From: Przewalskia tangutica
Taxonomy: Eukaryota; Streptophyta; Magnoliopsida; Solanales; Solanaceae
Assembly: GCA_029844215.1 (NCBI GenBank)
Contig: CM056732.1
Coordinates: forward strand, 54,421,007-54,485,006
DNA length: 64,000 nucleotides
Direction: 5' to 3'
The notes under the pieces were generated by a model that did not search any database, had not been told where the DNA came from, and was given only the letters and a program-made list of their open reading frames with translations. This document shows positions 1-10,696 of the stretch, piece by piece (the stretch's first letter is position 1; every line of letters begins with the position of its first letter). The position numbers and the translations under genes were made by a program.

Positions 1-745
1 CCACGAGTATGCTTCCACTATGATTGTTATCTTGAATATCCTTTGGACATACTGACACGATGGGTGGCCCACGGGTATGCTTCCATTAGGATGGTTCCAT
101 GGCCATGCTTATACCGAGGTAAGATGCCGGGGCATGCGGCCGTTGTGCGGGTTAAATTCCCGGGTTATATTTGAGTGATGACTTTACGGGCGTGAGTCCC
201 TGACTTGACATGACTACTAATAAATATATTGTGAACTGTAGTTTGGTTATCATACATGTCTCCTGTTTTATATAGACTATTATGATTTCATTTACAATAT
301 TTTTCAGTTTCACATACTTGGTACCTGTTGTCTTGACCTCGCCGAGCTGCGTTCATCTGCGGTAGAGGTACACCTGTTGTTGATCCTCGCTCATAGGATC
401 ACAGTTCAGCGTTTGGGAAGCTCCGTTTCTCCGGAGGCTTATCTTTTGGTATGATTCCCTGAGATTGTAGGTTCTTGTACATTCAGGGGTATGGCGGGGC
501 CCTGTCCCGTCATTGTTGTTATAAAACTCTTAGAGGTCTGTAGTACTGTTGTGGGCAGGGTTTGTAAAGGATGTAACTGTTCGGTTATATATATACATGA
601 AGGTGACCATTTTGGTTAGCTTGTTTTCTTATGTTATATCTTGTTTCCTGTTTAAGTTTTTATTTCCGCTGATTTTCTCTGATGTTGTATCACTAGGGTG
701 CCCGGGGTAAGGCACCAGTCACGGGCCCGAAGTCGGGTCGTGACA
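1..745 (+). mobile_element. LTR Z, 3' part, inserted in the 3' LTR of E1
   Basis: This is the 3' end of a plus-strand LTR that begins before the window. It ends with the family terminus GGGTCGTGACA at 745. The first 150 bases (cacgggtatgcttccac and flanks) match the corresponding part of the E7 LTR near 58740-58800, so Z belongs to the long-LTR subfamily. The sequence switches at 746 to minus-strand LTR of E1 at an internal LTR position, so Z lies inside E1. The 5 bases after the terminus (cttct, 746-750) should be one copy of its target duplication; the other copy is outside the window. No primer site follows 745, so this is a solo LTR or a 3' LTR. Confidence 0.85.
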
Positions 746-1550
746 CTTCTCCTAATACACCAACTATGAAGATTTTCCCTAGGGTTTCGTTTTGTAACTA
801 AAGGAAATAAAGTAGTATTTCCGGGCTCTTAGTATAGAGGTAACTTTGGAATACTACAATGGAATTTTAGGCTAAGGTATTTGGGATAGTAACAATACTT
901 GAAGACAATTTTTCTACCAAGGGGGGGGGGGGGGGTGTTTCGGATGAGAACTACTAAAAGTGGGGAGGGAGTTTTGGACGAGACTTTTAACAAGGGGGAA
1001 GGATTTTTGAGACTTGGAAATTGTTAAGTGGATGAAGAAGTCTTGCAACTTAAGGGGGGTATTTATAGGACATTCAAGGGTCAAGATTCAAACATGTGTA
1101 AGGTGAAGATTTGGTTGCTTGTGTGAGTGGAGTCTTCCAACCAAGTGTCCACCACAACCTTGGGACATATGTCCACCACAACTTTGAGACATATGTCCAC
1201 CACAAAAATGAGACATGTGGCTAGCCACATTCTCCAAAAAAACGTCCAAGGCCTTCCCACTTGCTCCACAAAAATATCTTTCAAGACTTTGACTACTTGA
1301 CTTGGCCACTTGCCCACAATTTTCGTCCAACATGTGCCACCTAGGGGTGACACATGTCGCCCTTCTATTGGTCCAAAATATTTCATCTTTCGGAAAAATC
1401 CGTAATAGGTTAAAATATTAAAAACGTAAAATTTCCTTCTTGAGTTGGAATCTTTTAGTTGAAAGTTCTAATTTCATCCTTAACCTAATTAGGGTTATAC
1501 AATTGTATGCGTCGTCCTCACATACATACTACGGAACTACAGGTATAACA
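746..1550 (-). repeat. E1 3' LTR, U3 part (truncated by Z)
   Basis: The LTR terminus, the reverse complement of TGTTATACC, ends at 1550 beside the polypurine tract. A TATA box (tataaata on the minus strand) is at 1060-1067, followed by the pyrimidine-rich leader typical of this family. About 1140-1220 holds three copies of a roughly 24-bp repeat (gtggtggacatatgtccc on the minus strand). A run of 15 G lies at 921-935, where the sister LTR has 9. The LTR stops at 746 because LTR Z is inserted there. Confidence 0.88.
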
Positions 1551-1581
1551 TTCTCCCCCAGAAACATTCGTCGAATGTTCC
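1551..1581 (-). promoter_or_regulatory. E1 polypurine tract and adjacent inverted repeat
   Basis: On the minus strand the 3' LTR is preceded by the purine run TGGGGGAGAA (1551-1560), the expected primer for plus-strand DNA synthesis. Directly upstream, 1561-1581 is an inverted repeat: GGAACATTCG and CGAATGTTTC with a one-base loop, ten pairs including one G-U. The same inverted repeat is found at this place in all seven elements of the window. Confidence 0.8.
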
Positions 1582-1666
1582 TTCTACAGGTCAATTAAAT
1601 CGAAGCGACATAGCTCCTCACAACTTAAGCGGTTTGCAAATGCCACACATGGCCACAATACAACAC

Positions 1667-4600
1667 TTAAGTACATATGAAAATTAAAATCAAGCGAAAG
1701 TGAGTTACTGGAGGTGTGGGAATAAGTGAGGATACTTACGCCTCGTGTCCTCCTCTGCTTCCCACGTCGTCTCCTCTCTGTTCTCGTTCGCCATAAGACC
1801 TTGATGGAAGCCACCTCCTTTGTCGTAGTCGCCTAACTTTGACGATCGAGTATCGCTATGGGAATCTCCTCATCGACAACCCTGTCACTGGACATCATCA
1901 ATCGGGTGCACTCTAGATGGATCCGATACATCTCTCGGCGTAGAAACATGAAAAACCGGATGCGCCTCCGGATCGGACGGCAGATCCAACTCATAGGCAA
2001 CCTTGCCTACCTACGGACAATCGATAAGGCCCAATGTACCTTGGTGAGCTTCCCTTTCTTCCCAAACCTCATCACACCGCCATGGGTGACACCTTGAGAA
2101 AACCCAATCATCAACCTCAAACTCGGATCGACGGCGATGATCTGCGTCACGACCTGCGACTCGAGTGTCGATAACCTCTCCTGGATAAGCTTCACCTTAT
2201 CCACTGCCTGCTATATCAAGTTCGGCCCAACCAACTGAACCTCGCCCACATCAAACCAGCTTATCGGCGACTGCACTTCCTCCCATATAAGGCCTCATAA
2301 GGCGCCGTCCAAAAGCGGAATGGTAGGCTGTTATTATCGCAAACTCTACTAGCGGCAAATGATCCTCCAGCTACCCACGAAATCAATAACAGGCTCGCGA
2401 CATATTCTCAAGTGTATGCGGATAGTGCGCTCTGCTGTCCGTCTGCGAGGATGGAATGCGACTAAGGCTCACGTCGTCCCTAATCCATTCTCGAAAGACC
2501 TCGAAGTTAGCGTGGCGGACTCCTCTGTCCGATATGATAGAAATAGGGACCCCATGCAGTCTCACGATCTCTCGGATGTAAAGTCTAGCATAATCCTCAG
2601 CCGAAAAAGTCGTCCTGACGGGAAGAAAGTGGGCGGATTTCGTCAGCCTGTCGACGATAACCCAGATAGAATCATGCTTCCTCTGAGTGCGAGGTAACCC
2701 TGTAATAAAGTCCATGTTGATCACCTCCCACTTCCACGTCGGAATCTCTATAGCCTGCAACAACCCACCAGGCCTCTGGTGCTCCGCCTTGACCTGCTGA
2801 CAACTCGGGCACTGAGCAACAAACTCTGCAACGTCCCTCTTGCCATCCCACCAATACGGATCACGAGGTCGTGGTACATCTTTGTCGACCCGGATGGATA
2901 AATGCTTGCGTGTGCTTCCCCTAGAACTGCTGCCGAAGTCCTGCAATATCCGAACACAAAACCTGCCCTCAAATCTTAGCACCCAGTGGTGCTACCGAAT
3001 GGACCGCTTCCTCACGAAGAGCCGTATCATGATACCGGGTCATACTCGGATCCTCAAATTGTCGCCTCTTCACCTCCTCGACGATGGAAGACTCGGCAAC
3101 CTCTCGAACTCGAACCCCACTACTATCAGAATCAATCAATCGGACTCCAAGGCTCGCTAGCTGATGCAACTCGCGGACCATGCCCCTCTCTGCTGGTGCA
3201 CCTCGATAGACTACCCATCGACTACGACTAAGGCATCTCGCCACTACATTGGCCTTCCACGGGTGGTATAGGATATCGACATCATAATCCTTGAGTAGCT
3301 CTAACCACCCGTCTGCCGTAATTTGACTCTCCTCTGGTGAAGATATCTGGAGGCTCTTGTGGTGCGTGTAAATATCCACATGAACTCCATATAAATAATG
3401 TCTCCAGATCTTGGCGTGAATCACCGCTAACTCTAAGTCATGTGTGGGGTAGTTCTTCTCATGCTTCTTGAGCTGTCGAGATGCATAAGCTATAACCTTG
3501 CCCTGCTGCATCAACACACATCCCAGCCCGTTGCCCGACGCATCACAATAAACCACATAGCCGTCTGGACCCTCTGGAAGAGTAAGAATTGGGGCGGTCG
3601 TCAACCTCTCCTTGATGGCGAATCCTCCTCGCAAGCATCCGTCCACCGAAACTTAGCGCCTTCCGAGTCGACTTAGTCAAGGTCTTTGAAATAAGCAAAC
3701 TTCTCTACGAACCTCAGATAATACCTACTAGGCGAAAGTGCACCTCTCCGGTGTAGTAGGTCTAGGCCAAGTCTTGATGCCTCGATCTTTCCGTATCCAC
3801 CCGAATACCATCGGCCCCGAAATGTGCCCTAAGAACTCCACCAAGTCAACCAAACTCACGCGAAAACTTGGCATACAACGCTGGTCTGGAGAACTCGACC
3901 GTCGCCAAATGCTCCGCGTGCTCCGCTCTGGCGAGAATAAACCAAGATGTCATCAATGAATACTATCACAAGCGTATCACAAAATGGCTTGAACACTCGG
4001 TTCATCAAATCCATAAATCTGCCGAGCATTGGTCAAGCCGAAAGACATGACCACGAACTCATAGTGCGTCTGGGTCCGGAATGCAGTCCTAGGGACATCC
4101 GTCTCCCTAACTCGCACCTGATGGTAACCAGATCGCAGGTCTATCTTGGAGAAACATCTCGCACCCTGCAACTGGTCGAACAAATCGTCAATCCTAGGGA
4201 GGGGGTATCTGTTCTTAATAGTCACCTTGTTCACCTGCCTGTAATCAACACACATCTGCGTCGTCATCCTTCTTCACGAACAATACTGGCGCTCCCCAGG
4301 GAGAAACACTAGGCCTGATGAAGCCCTTCTCCAGCAAATCTCTCAGCTGGTCCTTCAACTCCCTCAACTCTGCAGGTGCCATTCTGTATGGCGGAATGGA
4401 TATCGGTCGGGTATCAGGCAGAATGTCAATGCAAAACTCTATCTCCCTCTCAGGAGGGATACCCGGGAGGTCGTCTGGAAACACATCTGGGAACTCTCTG
4501 ACTACTGGAACTGAATGAAGGTCTGGTATATCGGCCTCAATATCAAATACCCGAATGAGATGGTAGATATACCGCCTCGCACCATCTTCACGGCCGAGGT

Positions 4601-5130
4601 AAGAAATAAACCTACCCTCGGCGACAAAGTGTTCCCCTCCCACTCAAGAACCGGCTCCTCAAGCAACTGGAACCGGACCACTTTCTCCCTACAGTCTACA
4701 TTGGTGTAGCAAGAAGCTAACCAATTCATACCCCTGATCACATCAAAATCGGTCATATCCAACTCTATCAAGTCGTGCAGTCTAAAAATGCGCATATAGC
4801 CACGGCAAGCCCTATATACCCGCCAACTACCAGATCACCCACTGGCGTAGCTACCTTAAAAGGGTCTACGGACTCGGGCTCTATCCTATCCTACTAGCGA
4901 TAAGGGAGATATATATGACAAGGTAGAACCGGATCTATCAAGGCATACACGTCACAACAAGAAACCGATAAGGTACACATGACATCCGTGGCGCCTCACA
5001 GTCTGGCGGTGGACATGGCATAATGCGGTTCGAGGACATTTGGGCTAGGACCGTGCCACGACCTCTGCCGCGACCTGCTGGTCCATGAGTACCACGCCCT
5101 CGGGCGAGTAATCAGGAGATGAAGACCGGC
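1667..5130 (-). pseudogene. pol: E1 pol: protease, RT, RNase H, integrase, chromodomain (frameshifted)
   Basis: Read from 5130 down to 1667. The protease active site (ALIDPGS type) lies near 4927-4945, with a base missing after the catalytic Asp. The RT has VDYRQVNKVTIKNRYPLPR and the catalytic FIDD at 3949-3960. RNase H (VVYCDASGNGLGCVLMQQGK) is near 3480-3580. Integrase in 2383-2982 shows the CPSCQQVK zinc cysteines, the first catalytic Asp in NMDFITGLP and the second in ISDRG; the Glu (AERTIR) survives in another frame near 2420. A chromodomain ending TWEAEEDM/YPHLF lies at about 1710-1860. Several frameshifts break the frame. Many sit at CAG/CTG sites, so some may be sequence errors rather than true lesions. 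Confidence 0.85.
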
Positions 5131-6295
5131 AAAAGACCGTAGGTGACCCCTACCATCTGCGCCACTGGTGGACAGACTCGCAAAGTGACCCGGTGGCGCA
5201 AGTGTAACAAGCTCCGGAGTAGTACCATAACTCCGTAATGGGATCTGCGCATCGGCCACCCAGAGGGGTGGTCTCGATCGGTTAACACCTCTGCTACCTA
5301 AGTCAAGTCACAGGGCCACGACACCTTGAATACCTGGGTGTCACGAAGGCGGTGTAGGAATGCTCTGGTGGCTGTGGTGCAAATCTAGTCTTCTTTGAGG
5401 CCGTCCACCACGAGAGCTACCAAAGGACCTGCCGTCTGGCCTTAACTTCTGGCGATATCTGTCGACGCCGGCCTCTGCCTCCACGCAGTGCGTGAGCTGC
5501 GTCGCGGGCAATGTCCATGCGGTGAAGAGCTACACCCGAGCAATACTCTGCCAAATAATCATCTAGCCCGGTGACGTAGCGGTGCACTCTGTCCTCCATA
5601 TCTTCTACTAACGCAGGGACATATCGAGCCAACGAATCGAACTCAACGTTGTACTCCCAAACTGTGCGCCCTCTCTGCCTCAACATCAAAAATCTGTCGG
5701 CCCGTGCTTCATCATACGTGGCGGCAAGAAATGGCCAAGAAAGCCTCGAGAACTCGTCCCATACCGTGGGCGCATGCTCTCCGGACAGCTCGCGAATCAA
5801 ACTAGTCATTGCGGTATCACGCGGCCGATGTGAACCTAAGACCAGCGACTCGGTCTCGGCCTTGATCACTCTCGCGATCGTGTATCGCCGGATGAACTCC
5901 TGCGGATCATCCTCAGGCCTCGACCCGTAGAACTCAGGTGGGCTGCAACTCAGAAAATCCCGTAGCCTCAAGCTATCCGATTCCGGGTGAACCACGGGTG
6001 CTCTGCTGCTGCGCATCCGGCCTATCCTCGTATGCAGCTCGATCACGGCTAGTAATGGTGGGCCATCTCCTTGTAACCCATCTCCTCTGCTCCAAAGGTG
6101 TGATGCTGGGCGCAGTCTTGTGGTCTCGTTAGCCTCTGCTGCGGCTCTAAACTTCTTTGAAATTTGGTGGCGTCGTGGAACTCGCCGTCTGTAGCACCCC
6201 CAGTAGGCGGGCTGTGCCCTCGTGGTCCTCTATGTCCTACTAGCGACTCTCTCGGTTGCCTTGCCATACGGGCGGGTTGCCTTGCGTGGAGGCAT
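5131..6295 (-). pseudogene. gag: E1 gag (frameshifted)
   Basis: The start chosen is ATG at 6295, which opens MPPRKATRPYGKAT, the conserved basic N-terminus seen in the other gag copies. A long open stretch (5417-6046) carries the capsid region, including PEFYGSRPEDDPQEFIRR, WEYNVEFDSLARYVPALVEDMEDRVHRYVTGL cut into parts, and the basic segment RGGRGRRRQ before the nucleocapsid. A zinc-knuckle region is recognisable at about 5176-5216 but damaged (the Gln-Gly linker is altered by an indel). In this lineage gag and pol are normally one frame. Gag would form the cytoplasmic particle that packages the RNA. Confidence 0.82.
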
Positions 6296-6402
6296 GGTGG
6301 TACATAAGAATGTGTTAGAAAGAGTCCAACTTATAACATAGCTCTGAGGCACGATCTCGAGTGAGAAGAATGGAAACCAATCCTAAATATCCTGCGGCCT
6401 CC

Positions 6403-6490
6403 GATTATTGGTGTGGTGCACAACACCGATAATCAAGACTCTACTAGATGCGGTGCAGAGACACTTTCAGGATTAATCGCTCTGATACCA
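6403..6490 (-). promoter_or_regulatory. E1 primer binding site and leader hairpin
   Basis: On the minus strand, TGGTATCAGAGC (6479-6490) follows the 5' LTR by a few bases. It is complementary to the 3' end of plant initiator-Met tRNA, the usual primer for these elements. Downstream, 6403-6434 is an inverted repeat with outer arms GATTAT/ATAATC and the palindrome GTGCAC in its loop; one inner arm has lost two bases compared with E4 and E6. A conserved leader segment then leads to gag. Confidence 0.85.
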
Positions 6491-6494
6491 CTTT

Positions 6495-8972
6495 TGTCAC
6501 GACGATCCGGGCGTGGCGAGTGCTACGGGCACCCAAGTAGATATACATCGAGTAACCGAATATAAAAACAAAGACATGAGATAAAGAGTAAAATGAAAGC
6601 AGTCTATCGAAAAAGTTGCCTTTCGGCATGTATATATATACCAAGTCGCGATTACATCCCAAAATTTACAACAGACTACAGACTTCTGGAAGTAAACAAC
6701 TATGGCGGGACGGGGCCGCCATACCTGAATGTACATAAAGCTACAATGACAGGAGATCATACCCAAAAAGATAAGCCTCCGAGAAAGCGAGGCTTTCCCA
6801 GCAGCGGTGATCCTGGGAGGCGGGGATCAACAAGCGAGTACCTCTACGTGGCGTGAGCGCGGCCCAAGGAGAGTCGATCAACAGTACCAAGTATGTGAAA
6901 CTGTAAAGTACTGAAATAAAATCAAAGCATTTTAAAACCAATTACAAATACGTATGAACAACCAATTCAACCGCACATAGTGCCACAGCATAAACAAGAG
7001 CAAAATAGATATAACGTGGCGGGTCTTTTCTAGGCGCTAATGATCGAAGCAAGGCCGATCGCCCATAGTATCATTATGCGAGCCTAATCCTCGAACTCCG
7101 CGATCGCATAGACCACCTAGGTCGCATGAGGTATTCCTCGCGCCGGGGTAGCTAACCACCGGCATCATCCTGGACTCGCGATCGCGTAGTCCACTGGACG
7201 CGTGAGGTATTCCTCGCGTCGGCGTAACACCGGAGTGATCATCCGGAGCTCCGCAACTCGCGCGTCACATAGACCAAGTGAGGTATTCCTCGCGTCGGGG
7301 TGGCTAGCCCTCGGCTGTAACAAGTCGGTAAGTGATATAATATCGGCCTGGCCTTATCGTTAAACAACATAAGCACAACAAAACCCCTTTACACAAGCGT
7401 CACAAGACAACAACACGTATCATAATATGTCTACTTATCAAACCAACTTACCACACCTTCGTAAATCATTTATAAGGCTTTTATAAACAAATAAGTAAAC
7501 CGTTTCCTCTTATCTTTCTCAAGTCGTTATACTAACTTCCCATAAAGCTAGTATAACACTTAAGCTTTGAAAAACCAAGTATTACTTTTCTTTAAAAATG
7601 ATTCATAACTCTTTTGAAATACTTCAAGATTCTTATCATTTAAAACTCAAGTCAAAAGACATCAAAGTAAAACCAAATTCAGTTAACACAAGTACGTCTA
7701 CCGTACTATATATTTTTCACAAATATCATGCTCAAGAGGATAGGAAGAATCACATACCTCCTCGGCTCAATCCACCTGCCAAGTCGACTATGTCGCGAGT
7801 ATCAACCTATAATAGTCAAATACGTCTATCAAACGTCTAGACTACTTGTAGAATATTCTAAAGCACAGGTTCTTGATTCTACGGAAAATTGGGCAGCATT
7901 CCCTACCCGTAAAACTACCCAAGTCTCAGTAAATACGATCTATATAAATCTGATTCAATTCTCTTCTTTAACATCCTTCTATATAACTTATACTTAATTC
8001 TAAACTACTACAATATGTAATCTCCAATTACAATAGAAGGACAAAGATTATTACCTCGATAAGCCCAAAATTATCCAAGATTATAAGTCGATCCTGAGCA
8101 ACGTTTAGCTCCTATTCTGTACGCTCCAATCCGCTCCAAGAAACCCTTAGAAGTTTCTAAACAACTTCTCCTTATACTTCAACCAACTATGAAGATTTTC
8201 CCTAGGGTTTCGTTTTGTAACTAAAGGAAATAAAGTAGTATTTCCGGGCTCTTAGTATTGAGGTAACTTTGGAATACTACAATGGGATTTTAGGCTAAGG
8301 TATTTGGGATAGTAACAATACTTGAAGACAATTTTTCTACCAAGGGGGGGGGTGTTTCGGACGAGAACTACTAAAAGGGGGGAGGGAGTTTTGGACGAGA
8401 CTTTTAACAAGGGGGAAGGATTTTTGAGACTTGGAAATTGTTAAGTGGATGAAGAAGTCTTGCAACTTAAGGGGGGTATTTATAGGACATTCAAGGGTCA
8501 AGATTCAAACATGTGTAAGGTGAAGATTTGGTTGCTTGTGTGAGTGGAGTCTTCCAACCAAGTGTCCACCACAACCTTGGGACATATGTCCACCACAACT
8601 TTGGGACATATGTCCACCACAAAAATGAGACATGTGGCTAGCCACTTGCTCCAAAAAACCGTCCAAGGCCTTCCCACTTGCTCCCCAAAAATATCTTTCA
8701 AGACTTTGACTACTTGACTTGGCCACTTGCCCTCAATTTTCGTCCAACATGTGCCACCTAGGGGTGACACATGTCGCCCTCCTATTGGTCCAAAATATTT
8801 CATCTCTCGAAAAAATCCGTAATAGGTTAAAATATTAAAAACGTAAAATTTCCTTCACAAGGTGCGGAATCTTTTTCGTTGAAAGTTCACAATTTCATCC
8901 TTAACCTAACTGGGGCTTATACAATTGTACGTACGTCCTCACATACATACTCTGGAACTATGGGGTATAACA
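6495..8972 (-). repeat. E1 5' LTR (2478 bp)
   Basis: A complete LTR: minus-strand start TGTTATACC at 8972, end GACA at 6495. A TATA box is at 8477-8484 on the minus strand. A roughly 24-bp repeat in three copies lies at about 8562-8635. About 7080-7310 holds three diverged copies of an 80-85 bp tandem repeat built around gcgaggaatacctcatgcg. There is no gene; short frames here are not conserved as protein. Confidence 0.88.
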
Positions 8973-9079
8973 CATTGTTACCTGTCTTTGAGTTTTATTC
9001 CGTTGGTTTTCTCAGATGTAAAAACACTAGGGTGCCCGGGGTAAGGCACCAATCGCGGGCCCGAGGTCGGGTCGTGACA
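8973..9079 (+). mobile_element. LTR remnant X, last 107 bp
   Basis: Plus-strand LTR terminus ending GGGTCGTGACA at 9079, with the family motif GGGTGCCCGGGGTAAGGCACC upstream. It starts abruptly at 8973, where E1 ends, so E1 inserted near the 3' end of X. After 9079 the sequence jumps to mid-LTR sequence of Y, so X itself inserted into Y. The rest of X lies left of the window. Confidence 0.8.
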
Positions 9080-9289
9080 AATTATTTGGTATAAGTCTTA
9101 CAATAGTAAATATGATATTGATAGAAGTACTATGGCTATTTTAGGTTGAAGTACTACGTATAGCAGAGTCTACTTGACTTAAGGAATAGCCGATGAAGTT
9201 GAAGTTCTTTGGAGCATTTTGCTACTTGTCGTATTGGTTAGTCGTCACGAGGTATGTGAACTTCTTCTTTCTATAGACATGAGTATCTT

Positions 9290-9450
9290 TATGGTATACT
9301 TGCCTTGTTAGTAGGAGTATACATGGCTTAATATTGAAGTATACTTGACTTGTTGTTAGGAGTATACTTGCCTTGATAATTGAAGTATGCTTGCCTTGTT
9401 GTTAGGGGTATACATGACTTGTTCTTGAGTATACTTTCCTTGTCATAAGA
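9290..9450 (+). repeat. Degenerate tandem repeat, gtatacttgccttgtt type
   Basis: About five imperfect copies of a roughly 30-bp unit containing agtatacttgccttgttg, with gtatacatggctt variants. It lies in LTR Y and has no open frame of note. Confidence 0.65.
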
Positions 9451-10413
9451 AGTATTCCTGTTATTGATTTTATGCTAAAGGCATGTCTAGAATATTCCTA
9501 AGTTTTTACCAAATCTTATGGGGGATGTTAGTAAGAGTCGTTAGGAAGTATTGAGTTTAGTTGACCTTGCTAACTTACTTCACTAATGAAAAAAAAGGAC
9601 CGAACAAGCCATTGCAGCGTTAATGAAAATGTATCGGTAATCAATTACATTGAAATGAGTAGAATCTTCCATCTGCATAGAAACTAAGATGAGACAAAAT
9701 TGTATTACATTTTCTAGATCATGGCTCAATGGAAAAGATCGTTATAAACGAGTATAACCTATTCACGACTCATAAAAGTATTAATTTGGAAAGTACGTGA
9801 GACTTGAATTTCGAAAGTATGTAGTAAATTGATTTTGAAAATATATAAGTCTTGATTATGAAAGTATAAGTAACTCGAATTACTTTAAAGATTATGAGAT
9901 TTTATTTTTCAAGTTATGGGACTTGATTCTTAAAGGTAGAAGTGACTTGATTTAATTGAAGTAAGTGAATTGATTTTAAAGAATTTATGTTATGAAGTTT
10001 TAAGACTATGAACTTTGATTTCCTAAAAGGTTATGAGACTTTATTTTTTTCAAGTTATGGGATTTAATGTTTAAAGGAAGGAATGACTTGATTTAAAAAG
10101 TATGGCTTCTTGATTTATTTCAAGAGTTAAGAAGAATGATTCCAAAAGAGTATGTAACTTGAGTTTTAAAAGTATACGTTTGTTGATTTAAGGAAAAGGA
10201 GTTGCATGATTCTTTTTAAGTATGTATGTACGTAGTACTTTTGGGTTTAGTTTCCCCAATGGGATAAGAAATAAAAGTGTCTTAAGTTCTATAAAATGAA
10301 AGATTGTTATAATAGCTTTATGGAAAGTTGTTATAACGACTTAAGAAGAAGTGAAAAGGCGGTTTAAAATGTTATATTATGAGACGCACCGAGCCTACAC
10401 ATAGGCCGGGTTA

Positions 10414-10669
10414 TGTTATGAGATTATGATAGACGGCTGTGCTTATGTTATGAGATTATGATAGCCGGTTGTGCTTATGTTATGTGATTATGATAGCCGG
10501 TTGTGCTTATGTTATGAGATTATGATAGTCGGTTGTGCTTATATTATGTGATTATGATAGCCGGTTGTGCTTCTGTTATGAGATTATGATAGCCGGTTGT
10601 GCTTATGTTATGTGATTATGATAGCCGATTGTACTTATGTTACGTGATTATGTTAGCTGGTTGTGCCTG
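10414..10669 (+). repeat. 32-bp minisatellite, 8 units, in LTR Y
   Basis: Eight head-to-tail copies of a 32-bp unit that begins tgttatgagattatgatag and ends ttgtgctta, filling 256 bases exactly. Units differ at a few sites. From unit 2 to unit 7 the variants gagat and gtgat alternate strictly, which suggests a 64-bp dimer was amplified. There are no unique spacers, so it is not a CRISPR array. Confidence 0.92.
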
Positions 10670-10696
10670 TGATATATTATTCATTACGGGGTCATT

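Larger units (their letters stand above)
746..8972 (-). mobile_element. E1, Ty3/gypsy chromovirus, minus strand, left end interrupted
   Basis: E1 runs on the minus strand: 5' LTR 6495-8972, primer site 6479-6490, gag from 6295 downward, pol to about 1667, polypurine tract 1551-1560 and a partial 3' LTR 746-1550. The rest of the 3' LTR lies left of the window because LTR Z inserted there. The two LTRs are very similar where they overlap (767-1550 against about 8191-8972), so the insertion looks fairly recent. The 5 bases at its right edge (cattg, 8973-8977) are a candidate target duplication that cannot be checked here. The host sequence on the right is LTR remnant X. Confidence 0.9.
9080..10696 (+). 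mobile_element. LTR Y, left part
   Basis: Plus-strand LTR sequence beginning mid-LTR (interrupted by X) and ending at 10696, where E2 is inserted. It resembles the E7 and W LTRs: the segment near 9140-9260 (gttgaagtactacg, ggagcattttgctacttgtcg, aggtatgtgaac) has clear counterparts near 45815-45935 and 57780-57890. The rest is AT-rich, with degenerate gacttgatt-type repeats and a 32-bp minisatellite. The last five bases, TCATT (10692-10696), are one copy of the E2 target duplication. No coding sequence. Confidence 0.82.

Noticed and set aside
921..935. G15 tract as a G-quadruplex element
   Set aside because: A single homopolymer with a length difference to its LTR partner (9 G at 8344-8352); slippage or sequencing error is simpler.
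1081..1386. Short conserved frames rich in VVVDICPK or STTTLGHM in many LTRs
   Set aside because: They arise from the 24-bp U3 repeat read in two directions. Listed only as a low-interest finding, not as genes.
10414..10669. CRISPR-like array of regular 32-bp repeats
   Set aside because: Units are directly adjacent with no unique spacers, and the surroundings are a plant LTR.
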